Under the pieces are notes generated by a model, which worked only from the letters and a program-made list of their open reading frames with translations, did not search any database and was not told the origin of the DNA. A DNA stretch of 21,535 bases from IMG/VR virus record IMGVR_UViG_3300025133_007214, positions 1-21,535 of that record, one strand, 5' to 3'. Position numbers and translations under genes: made by a program. This stretch comes from a virus. Of this stretch, positions 1 to 6,494 are shown piece by piece. Each line of letters opens with the position of its first letter. Position 1 is the stretch's first letter.

Positions 1-292
1 TTTGCCAGTTCCTTTTTAGATTACCTCGGTCTTTTAATATTTTTTCATTCCCAGAACCACGACCGCCAAGCCTAGCACGCCTCATCTCGATAGTTACTTC
101 AGAAAGCTCTTTCCAATGGTACTTTGGGTTTTTATGATTTCTTCCTTCGCTCTCAAAGTTCTTCTGAATCCACCTGTCAACCGCAACGGCAGACGCAAGT
201 AAAACTTTCCTTCTATCTCTGATAGATCTTAAAAGTTCCCTTGATTTTCTATCATAGTCTGAGCTGTCTCTTTGAATTGTAATTAAAGACAT
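1..292 (-). CDS. Phage virion morphogenesis / tail completion protein (Mu gpG-like), 3' end cut by window
   Basis: The gene starts at the ATG at 292, which shares one base with the upstream TAA (TAATG). It stays open for about 97 codons to the window edge, so the C-terminus is missing. The translation has a long charged N-terminal helix, then a VDRWIQKNF segment, a W-K-E-L stretch and the motif ILKDRGNLKRNW. That motif resembles the 'IL.DTG.L..S' signature of the phage virion morphogenesis family (Mu gpG / P2 gpS), which in those phages completes tails or head-tail joining. Position directly after a connector-like gene in a Mu-type head module agrees. Family assignment comes from motif memory and synteny. 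Confidence 0.72.
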   Translation of the reverse strand, partial: MSLITIQRDSSDYDRKSRELLRSIRDRRKVLLASAVAVDRWIQKNFESEGRNHKNPKYHWKELSEVTIEMRRARLGGRGSGNEKILKDRGNLKRNWQ

Positions 293-741
293 TAATAATC
301 CCTGTCATATTCGTCTTGAATCAAGTCAGGATCTACTCTTTGATCAAAAGAGGGTCTTTGATCAAAGGTAGGTTTATAGTCTTTTGTATTACTCCAAGGG
401 TTGCCCTTTACGGAATCGGAAAACAAACCTGTACCATCATCGAGAATCATTGGACTATTGCCGGTCTTAAAATTTGACAACCTTCTATCTAATTCTCTCC
501 ATAGTTCATCAGAATCACGCAAGTTCCTTGTTCGAACTAAGATCCCATACATCGCAAAATGTATTGATATATCCTTTGCTGTTATATTATTACTAGAAAA
601 AGGAGTCGTGAAATATGAACCCAATGATTCATTGATCCTCATATAGCCATACTCCAACCAATACGACGAAATATCATTCTCAGTCATCCCTTTTACCGAG
701 TAGACTGCCGTAAACTCTGAATAAACTGCGTAAGCTGGCAT
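292..741 (-). CDS. Probable head-tail connector/adaptor (DUF1320-like, Mu gp36 position)
   Basis: This 149-aa acidic protein has a helical N-terminal half (residues 20 to 95) of the type seen in small connector subunits that sit under the portal. The C-terminal third is low in predicted structure and carries a short tandem repeat (TFDQRP then SFDQRV, about residues 129 to 140). The start overlaps the glycosyltransferase stop by one base (TAATG at 741), and its own stop overlaps the gpG-like start in the same way. In Mu-type modules the slot between capsid and gpG holds a DUF1320 protein. Sequence similarity alone is weak, so the assignment rests mainly on size, fold type and gene order. Confidence 0.5.
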   Translation of the reverse strand: MPAYAVYSEFTAVYSVKGMTENDISSYWLEYGYMRINESLGSYFTTPFSSNNITAKDISIHFAMYGILVRTRNLRDSDELWRELDRRLSNFKTGNSPMILDDGTGLFSDSVKGNPWSNTKDYKPTFDQRPSFDQRVDPDLIQDEYDRDY

Positions 742-3671
742 TATAAATACTTCCCTTCAAGATTTTTAGTTTTCTCATCAAAAAGCAAATCTTGAAATTT
801 CTTAACTTGCTCTTTGTTTATAAATCGACCCCTTACAACTTGCTTTTGAATTGACTCAGGGGTTATCTGGTCCCCAATCCCGTTACCTAATCCCATATTC
901 AATGCAAATTCGGCATGCATAGGGGTTTGAGATAATAAATCCGAACTCTCTGACAAGTACTCCATCGCATCAATGCACATCTTTAACTGTTTATTTTCCA
1001 TCAAGAATTGAAAAGCGGTGTGTGCTTGCATTGCTCTTTCCTTCATCGCTTCGGATATCTGATTAGACTGCTCGTATTCAAATCTATTCATGTGAGCAAG
1101 ATCCCTAATCCAAAGAAAATTTCCTAAGAATCTTTTTGGGTATTTCTTCCTGTCTTGAATCATTAGCGGCAAATTACGTTGAAACCGCCCTCTCCTGACT
1201 TCTTCGTTCTCATATCCGAAATGAGAAATGGAAACTTCCGCAGGATTCAAAATAAATACTTCACCCGCTCCCTTGTTGATTTCAGTCTCTGGGTGTTCAT
1301 GTACATGTCCAATAAATTTTATCTTACTTGATTTCCTGAAAAGTCTGCAAGGTAAATCCGTTTTCAGTAGCCCAGCCGGTTCAGCCGAGAAATGATGTTG
1401 ACCGATAGCATAAGAATCAAATTGATTGTTTTTAAGGTACTTAATCAATCTTTCAGGATAATTAAAACATTCATCATGATCAATCCAAAGAATCCAATCG
1501 CAACTAGCTTTCTCAACTGTCCTGTTTCTAGCTTCGTCAAAACCTATCAACTTAGGATTGTCTATCGAAAATACAGTTGCTCCATATTCAAGCCCCACTC
1601 TTTTTGCTCTACCGTCAAGACTTCCATCAATACCAATTATAATCTCATCAGCAATGTCTTTTATTGATTCAAGAGCCTTTCCTAGTGTGTTAGTATCGCT
1701 TTTTGAGATGATACAAACCGATAAACTCTGCTTTGGACTCTGAACAGCTAACTTTCGATCTAAATCTAAAACTCCGATACCTGAATCATCTTTGCTTTTA
1801 TTGTAGGAAAATACATAATTCCCTAGAAAATCGCTCTCTTTACTTTTTGTTGGATTGCAAAAAACAAGTTGAAAATTATCCTTTCGACTAAATAAATCAA
1901 TTAGATCCTGCTCTTCAAAATGATGAACATGCTCATGAAATGGGAACCCTAAAACCCCTTCCGACTTCCATTGCTGCGCTTCCCAAGCTCCATAGGGAGT
2001 TGTGAAAATTATCAATCCACTTTCTTTTGAAAAAGATTCTATTAACTGCACAAACTCGTTAGTATTCCAAACATGCTCAAGAACTTCAGAACACAAAACA
2101 ACATCAAAATCATTCTTCAAGTTAGCTGAATCATAATAGAACTTTAAATTATCAATTCCATTTTTTCTTTTGTAATCGTTCGCAACTTTTATGTTCTCTT
2201 CAGAAATATCATGAGCGTAAAAGTCTAACTTCGGGAAAAGTCGGGCAAGTGCAACCGTTATCTGTCCAACGCAACAACCGTAATCTAAAACTTTACTACC
2301 GTCCGACAACTCAGATAGTTTCTGAATAGCAACTCTATTCCTTGAATTTTCAATATGTCTCTGATCATCTCCAAGATCATGATAAAATTTCTTCTTAGAA
2401 TACTCTTTCGCAGTCTTTTCATAGTGTTCTTTTAGTTGACCATTTTTCACATACTCAAACCTTTCCAGATCCTCTTCAAACCCCTTCAAGTTGTTATCTC
2501 TAATCAACTTACTTGCAATCTTAATATCTGAGTTGTAAATAAAATGTTTTGCCAGTCTTCTCTTACTTGATAAACTCTTCTTGCAAAACTCATTATCAAT
2601 CAATTTATCAAGTTTTTCTACTGCATTATCCCAGGAGAACTTCTCAGCACTTGAGATAGATTTAAAAGATAGTTGCTGATATTTATCAAAATCATTCGAT
2701 AGATATAAAATATTGTGAATAAAAGATTGATTATTATCCTCGCAAAACACTACGCCGCAATCTTCAAGAGTCTCTTCTAATGCCCCTCTTTTCACTGTTA
2801 CAAAAGGAGTTCCTGCTGCTGACTGTTCCATAGCTGTTATGCAACTGGTCTCTTCAAAATCATAACTAGGGTAGACATGAATAAAACTTTTCTTCATCTC
2901 ATCATAAAGATCTTTCTTACTCAAACTCCCCAACCGCTCAACATTTGGTAAATGTTCACATCTTCCCCATAAATACTCATAAAGCGGCCTCATTTGCGGC
3001 ATAGTATGATCGTACCCACAAACCTTCAGCGTTAAGGATGGATCTTCTTTGAGCAGGTTTTCCATGATTCCATTTTCACCCACTAAATTAATCAAACCAC
3101 GCTCCGGCCTAGACGAATAAAACATAACATTAGAGTCAAATTTTTCTCTGACGTTGCAAGTGTTTTTAAACAACTCTAAGTCTACTCCATTCGGTATAAA
3201 ATCAATATAGTCTTCTTTTCCCTGGAAAACTTCAAGAGTTTGTTCTTTATGCCAACCTGAGACAGTTATAATTTTATCAACATTCCACCGTTGATGAAAT
3301 ACCGCTTGTGCCGCTCTTTTTAATGCTAAGTCATGAGTATAGAACAAATTCAATTTAGAATTAAATTGTTTCGTGAAAAAACTAGGTATACGCTGACCGA
3401 TCATCACATCATGAGGAACGCTAAGAGCAAAACTTTCAAAATTATCCCCAAGCTCCTTATCTTTACTTCGCTTCCCGACAGGCATATAAAGAACGCCGTC
3501 ATATTTATCTACTGTCTCTCTATCATTAAATAGAAATACGTCATTGCCTAATTCTGCAAGTCCTCTTGCTAGGTAATATGCACTTGTTTCTGACCCACCT
3601 AAACTTTGATTTTCAATCCCAGTGCCGTCGAATGGCATCCCTGGAACGTATAAAACAATTTTCTTTCTCAT
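741..3671 (-). CDS. Three-domain glycosyltransferase (GT-B) / methyltransferase / glycosyltransferase family 2 protein
   Basis: This 976-aa protein combines three enzyme domains. Residues 1 to about 365 are a GT-B, family 4-like glycosyltransferase: a glycine-rich GGSETS loop at 25 to 30, SGWHKEQ at about 138, IPNGVDLELF at about 159, and the E-x7-E nucleotide-sugar motif at E274/E282 followed by AAGTPFV. Residues about 415 to 610 are a class I SAM-dependent methyltransferase (motif I VLDYGCCVGQ at 461 to 470, acidic DISEEN at 488, DVVLCSEVLEH at 523). Residues about 650 to 850 are a GT-A family 2 glycosyltransferase (SVCIISK start, DHDE metal motif at 731 to 734, FIGHVHEHPE at about 787). 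The remaining roughly 125 residues are unassigned. The start follows a G-rich SD, and the gene sits between capsid and connector genes. It probably builds or caps a glycan, either on the virion or on the host surface; the substrate cannot be read from sequence. Confidence 0.87.
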   Translation of the reverse strand: MRKKIVLYVPGMPFDGTGIENQSLGGSETSAYYLARGLAELGNDVFLFNDRETVDKYDGVLYMPVGKRSKDKELGDNFESFALSVPHDVMIGQRIPSFFTKQFNSKLNLFYTHDLALKRAAQAVFHQRWNVDKIITVSGWHKEQTLEVFQGKEDYIDFIPNGVDLELFKNTCNVREKFDSNVMFYSSRPERGLINLVGENGIMENLLKEDPSLTLKVCGYDHTMPQMRPLYEYLWGRCEHLPNVERLGSLSKKDLYDEMKKSFIHVYPSYDFEETSCITAMEQSAAGTPFVTVKRGALEETLEDCGVVFCEDNNQSFIHNILYLSNDFDKYQQLSFKSISSAEKFSWDNAVEKLDKLIDNEFCKKSLSSKRRLAKHFIYNSDIKIASKLIRDNNLKGFEEDLERFEYVKNGQLKEHYEKTAKEYSKKKFYHDLGDDQRHIENSRNRVAIQKLSELSDGSKVLDYGCCVGQITVALARLFPKLDFYAHDISEENIKVANDYKRKNGIDNLKFYYDSANLKNDFDVVLCSEVLEHVWNTNEFVQLIESFSKESGLIIFTTPYGAWEAQQWKSEGVLGFPFHEHVHHFEEQDLIDLFSRKDNFQLVFCNPTKSKESDFLGNYVFSYNKSKDDSGIGVLDLDRKLAVQSPKQSLSVCIISKSDTNTLGKALESIKDIADEIIIGIDGSLDGRAKRVGLEYGATVFSIDNPKLIGFDEARNRTVEKASCDWILWIDHDECFNYPERLIKYLKNNQFDSYAIGQHHFSAEPAGLLKTDLPCRLFRKSSKIKFIGHVHEHPETEINKGAGEVFILNPAEVSISHFGYENEEVRRGRFQRNLPLMIQDRKKYPKRFLGNFLWIRDLAHMNRFEYEQSNQISEAMKERAMQAHTAFQFLMENKQLKMCIDAMEYLSESSDLLSQTPMHAEFALNMGLGNGIGDQITPESIQKQVVRGRFINKEQVKKFQDLLFDEKTKNLEGKYL

Positions 3672-3692
3672 GCCCCTTGCCCCTAAAAATTA

Positions 3693-3965
3693 TTATTTAT
3701 TTCCTTTTAATTTCTGCTCTAGAAAGTTTATTACAAGATCTTCCTTCTTCATTGTATTTGCTCTTTTATCGCCCGAATACTTCTTGATTAATTGTTCTCT
3801 AGTCATGCTTAAAACGTCCAGAGCAATCTTAATTCCATCTTCTTTTGTCTGTGCTGCTTTCAACTCTTTAAAACGTCTTGTGCCTCTTTGAATCTTGCTT
3901 ATTTCCTTGTTTGTTTCTGCCTTGTTTGGATCTTCGCTTCTTGCTTTTAACATAATTCCTTTCAT
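3693..3965 (-). CDS. Small basic protein with HeH/Rho-N-like C-terminus (Mu gp35 position)
   Basis: The reading frame is open from a TTG at 3995, but that codon has no SD. I prefer the ATG at 3965 (90 aa), which has an upstream AGG; an ATG at 3953 with AAAGGA close by is an alternative. The protein is lysine-rich and helical. Its last 35 residues (LSMTREQLIKKY, then MKKEDLVINFL) resemble a helix-extension-helix, Rho-N/SAP-like unit. Mu gp35 and its Haemophilus relative HI1506 occupy this position after the capsid gene and carry such a domain. I infer the equivalence from position and the short motif only. Confidence 0.6.
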   Translation of the reverse strand: MKGIMLKARSEDPNKAETNKEISKIQRGTRRFKELKAAQTKEDGIKIALDVLSMTREQLIKKYSGDKRANTMKKEDLVINFLEQKLKGNK

Positions 3966-4015
3966 TAAAATCAGTTGCCTAGTATATCCAGACAACTGAA
4001 ATTTATTAACTAATC

Positions 4016-4984
4016 TTAAGTTGAACTAGTTACATTAGTAATCAACGCACCGAGATTAGAAGCAATTACAGCTTCGTCCTGGTAGTATCCAATTTCAATG
4101 TCATCACTTTTAGTCAATGAATTGTAAGGATGTCGCTCAACTGTCATATTTGGAATTCCACGCTTATTCCATCTGAAAGAATATCCAAAACTTGGACGGT
4201 CAACTGATGGACGTTCAGGAGCATAATAAACAAGAACAGAGTCACCCCAAATTGGAGTTAATGACTGTGCAATTCCTTCTTCTGCTGTGTTGTAGTAGCC
4301 ATTCCCGACTAATACTTTATCCATCTGAAGGAGTGCTTCAGCATCACGCACGGAAGCCGATTGACCACCACCAGCTACACCGGTCTGTCGAATTTTATCA
4401 ATTACAACATCATTTCTTGAGAAGTTCCTAAAACTTTCAAGACCGAAAACCGCTCTATTAGGTTTATAGCCTGTCAATCCTTCCACATTATCACACATAG
4501 TAAGAATATCAGACCAAGGATCCGAATTATTATAGTCAGTCCATGCACTTGCAACCGCTGTCGAAGTACCAACGTTGCTAGTATTGAAAGCAAGAGTTGA
4601 CGCCCTAACATCCCAATTCAATAGCAATTTATCCATGATAAACATACTACGGTTTTGCTCTGTATCTGCGATAAAAGCAGGATCTGCGTTTCCACGATCT
4701 TCAATAGTTGTACTCATACGCAATGCGTAGTTATTACAAATATAAGAAGAACTTCCAACCTGCACATCCAATTGATTGGCGGTATATCCAGGAGAACGCC
4801 TATCATTTTCACTTCTGTAAAGGTCCGCACTTTCATAAGTCTTAATCAGTCCTGATTGTCTATCAACATTCACGATTGGAAAAATATCTTGTGCAATAAA
4901 ACCGGAAGGTCGGTAATTGATTGCAACATTGCTTAAGTGTCTGTCAATATAGACAGAACGCCCTTGTAGGTAGCCTGTAGCCAT
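4016..4984 (-). CDS. Major capsid protein
   Basis: This 322-aa protein would form the icosahedral shell. It follows the decoration protein gene, has a strong SD (GAGG eight bases before ATG), and has the composition of HK97-fold capsid proteins found in Mu-like and related phages. Features visible are an N-terminal NYRPSGFIAQDIFPIVNVD segment, a central SDPWSDILTMCDNV helix followed by GYKPNRAVFG, and a C-terminal region with GDSVLVYYAPERP and FRWNKRGIPNMTVERHPYN. The stretch 'a.wsdi..d......tgy.pn..v.g...f..l' is typical of capsid proteins from this group. No delta domain is visible, consistent with the scaffold being supplied by the neighbouring protease/scaffold gene. Confidence 0.85.
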   Translation of the reverse strand: MATGYLQGRSVYIDRHLSNVAINYRPSGFIAQDIFPIVNVDRQSGLIKTYESADLYRSENDRRSPGYTANQLDVQVGSSSYICNNYALRMSTTIEDRGNADPAFIADTEQNRSMFIMDKLLLNWDVRASTLAFNTSNVGTSTAVASAWTDYNNSDPWSDILTMCDNVEGLTGYKPNRAVFGLESFRNFSRNDVVIDKIRQTGVAGGGQSASVRDAEALLQMDKVLVGNGYYNTAEEGIAQSLTPIWGDSVLVYYAPERPSVDRPSFGYSFRWNKRGIPNMTVERHPYNSLTKSDDIEIGYYQDEAVIASNLGALITNVTSST

Positions 4985-5001
4985 TGTTCTATCCTCTAAA
5001 A

Positions 5002-5400
5002 TTAATTACTTGAAGTCATGAAATAAGGTGTGGCAAAGTTGAATAAACCTGCTCCAACTGCACCACTAGCAACTGCTGTTTCTAATGCTCTACCAACAAC
5101 GTAAGTTCCTGAAGTAGCAGCGACCAGATAACCAGATCCGGCTACGGTAAGTCTTGCACCTGCTCCAACTGCTCCACCTGCCGTAAATTTAGACTGCCCA
5201 ACCGTATCACAAGTGATATGATTCCCTGACTGTCCACCGTAACAAATAATTCCTACCGCTTCTAATCCATTGGCAGCAAATTTTCTATCATCAGCAGCAA
5301 TTGCCTTATAAACTGCTCCTGTTCCCGCTGTAGCATTGGAAAGATCCTCAGCCGCAAGCAAAGCGTATTGAAACGCCTGATTTTCATTTTTAATAGCCAT
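5002..5400 (-). CDS. Capsid decoration / head stabilisation protein (DUF2190-like)
   Basis: This 132-aa protein is rich in Gly, Ala and Val, with repeated short beta strands (GAVYKAIAADD, GARLTVAGSGYLVAATSGTYVVGRAL). That is the pattern of gpD/DUF2190-type proteins that bind the outer capsid after expansion. The start has a clear AGGAG eight bases upstream. It sits between protease/scaffold and major capsid genes, the normal place for decoration proteins in Mu-type and lambda-type modules. It has no signal peptide or membrane segment. The family call is from composition, size and position; I see no catalytic motif. Confidence 0.72.
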   Translation of the reverse strand: MAIKNENQAFQYALLAAEDLSNATAGTGAVYKAIAADDRKFAANGLEAVGIICYGGQSGNHITCDTVGQSKFTAGGAVGAGARLTVAGSGYLVAATSGTYVVGRALETAVASGAVGAGLFNFATPYFMTSSN

Positions 5401-5415
5401 TGTTTTTTCTCCTAA

Positions 5416-5901
5416 TTATTTTACAGAAAGAGTAAACTCTTTATAGTTTTCCAACAGTTTTTCATCAGCGCTAAAAACAATACTTGACGCTTCAATATAG
5501 TCTTTTCCTGTGCTTTTCATCACATTAACAATTTCAGCATGTAAAGCTTCATCCCCAGACATCTCTACTTTCTTCTCATCAGTAGCCTGCTCTTTAGAGT
5601 TTAGGTTTACTGAATAAAATTCACTTAATGAATGAGTAAACTCAGCACTAAAAGAAATACCTTTTCCTGAGATAAATTCTTGTTTTTGAGAATCAATTGA
5701 TAACTCGATCTTAGGCAACGCTGCAGGCATTAACTTACCGTCCTGGACGTCTTTCTTGTATAAATTCATGATTTCTTCTTTCTTAGAAGAGAATTGAATT
5801 TCCTTTGCTTGAACTTCAACAAGTTCTTTTTCTTTTTTCAACTGCTCTAATTCCGCTTTTACAGCTGCAAATTCTAGAGTCAAATCTTTTGTTTCTTCCA
5901 T
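5416..5901 (-). CDS. Candidate nested scaffold protein from an internal start in the protease gene
   Basis: An in-frame ATG at 5901 (residue M175 of the protease) is preceded by AAAGGTAAAA, giving AGG five bases before the start. The 161-aa product would lack the protease domain and contain only the charged coiled-coil region and acidic tail. Mu gpZ inside gpI and lambda Nu3 inside gpC are precedents for such nested scaffolds. The SD and the position at the domain boundary are seen directly; expression is inferred. Confidence 0.5.
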   Translation of the reverse strand: MEETKDLTLEFAAVKAELEQLKKEKELVEVQAKEIQFSSKKEEIMNLYKKDVQDGKLMPAALPKIELSIDSQKQEFISGKGISFSAEFTHSLSEFYSVNLNSKEQATDEKKVEMSGDEALHAEIVNVMKSTGKDYIEASSIVFSADEKLLENYKEFTLSVK

Positions 5902-6423
5902 TTTTACCTTTTCAAAATGAATTTTCGGTTCACTAAAATGCAACGCTATTTCGGGATTACCGATATTTGCAGCGTCTTTTATTACACTCTTAATATTTTC
6001 TCTCTTCTCTGATAGAAAAGCTTGTAGATCTTCCAATGTCTTCACGGCTGGGGTATCTGCCCCTAAAAATGCTATACCAGTAAGGAACCAACCAAAATTC
6101 TCAGTATGCTTTAATTCAACCGATACCTGCTTGTATCTTTCTTGCTCAATAGCACTAATTAAGATCTCAGGGATATTCTTAAAATCAGCAACAATCTTTT
6201 CGCCTTCTTGTCTTATTGCTGTTATCCAACCTAGCGCTGGATCTCCATCAGTCTGGCCTTTTAATATCTGATTATTACTATGGCCTAGTTTGACGGGCGG
6301 TTTTAATCTAGATTCAAGAATCAATGCAGTCGTGTTATTGACAATCTCTTTAAGATCTTCTTCTACGAATTTGAATCCATTCCATGTGCCAACTGCAAAA
6401 ACTTCTACTGATTGCATATTCAT
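5416..6423 (-). CDS. Prohead protease with C-terminal scaffold (Mu gpI-like)
   Basis: This 335-aa protein has an N-terminal half (1 to about 150) that matches the Mu-like prophage I protease pattern: an early VGTWNG, KPPVKLGHSNNQ at about 41 to 52, GWITAIRQEGEKIVADF, and the KQVSVEL segment at about 98 with a following FLTGIAFLGADTPAV stretch. In such proteases a His and a Ser in these strands are catalytic; here H48 and S101 are the natural candidates. The C-terminal half is charged and coiled-coil-like (VKAELEQLKKEKELVEVQ), typical of scaffold. Residue M175 has its own SD and can start a separate scaffold product. The ATG overlaps the stop of a 24-codon ORF (ATGA). Confidence 0.82.
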   Translation of the reverse strand: MNMQSVEVFAVGTWNGFKFVEEDLKEIVNNTTALILESRLKPPVKLGHSNNQILKGQTDGDPALGWITAIRQEGEKIVADFKNIPEILISAIEQERYKQVSVELKHTENFGWFLTGIAFLGADTPAVKTLEDLQAFLSEKRENIKSVIKDAANIGNPEIALHFSEPKIHFEKVKMEETKDLTLEFAAVKAELEQLKKEKELVEVQAKEIQFSSKKEEIMNLYKKDVQDGKLMPAALPKIELSIDSQKQEFISGKGISFSAEFTHSLSEFYSVNLNSKEQATDEKKVEMSGDEALHAEIVNVMKSTGKDYIEASSIVFSADEKLLENYKEFTLSVK

Positions 6424-6494
6424 TGTATTTCTTCCCAGGTTAAATTTGCACCGACATCAGTGTTTTGCTTGAATCTATCTCTTGAGATTGACAT
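6420..6494 (-). CDS. 24-aa ORF bridging portal and protease genes
   Basis: This ORF fills the gap between portal and protease exactly. Its ATG shares one base with the portal stop (TAATG at 6494) and its TGA overlaps the protease start (ATGA at 6423). The product is short and polar (starts MSISRDRFKQ, ends TWEEIQ). GGAG lies about ten bases before the ATG, inside the portal gene. It may be a small protein or merely a device that carries ribosomes from portal to protease. I do not recognise the peptide. Confidence 0.45.
   Translation of the reverse strand: MSISRDRFKQNTDVGANLTWEEIQ

Noticed and set aside
339-370. Tandem TCTTTGATCAAA repeat (two palindromic TTTGATCAAA copies)
   Set aside because: It is inside the connector gene and encodes a simple FDQR repeat; no need for a regulatory explanation.
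401-646. Plus-strand open frames here and across the window (for example 1392..1667, 7116..7373, 11498..11758, 14725..15015)
   Set aside because: All are opposite to well-supported minus-strand genes, lack SDs, and have compositions typical of antisense shadows.
3693-3995. TTG at 3995 as start of the small basic protein
   Set aside because: No SD before it, while downstream ATGs at 3965 and 3953 have purine-rich sequences upstream.
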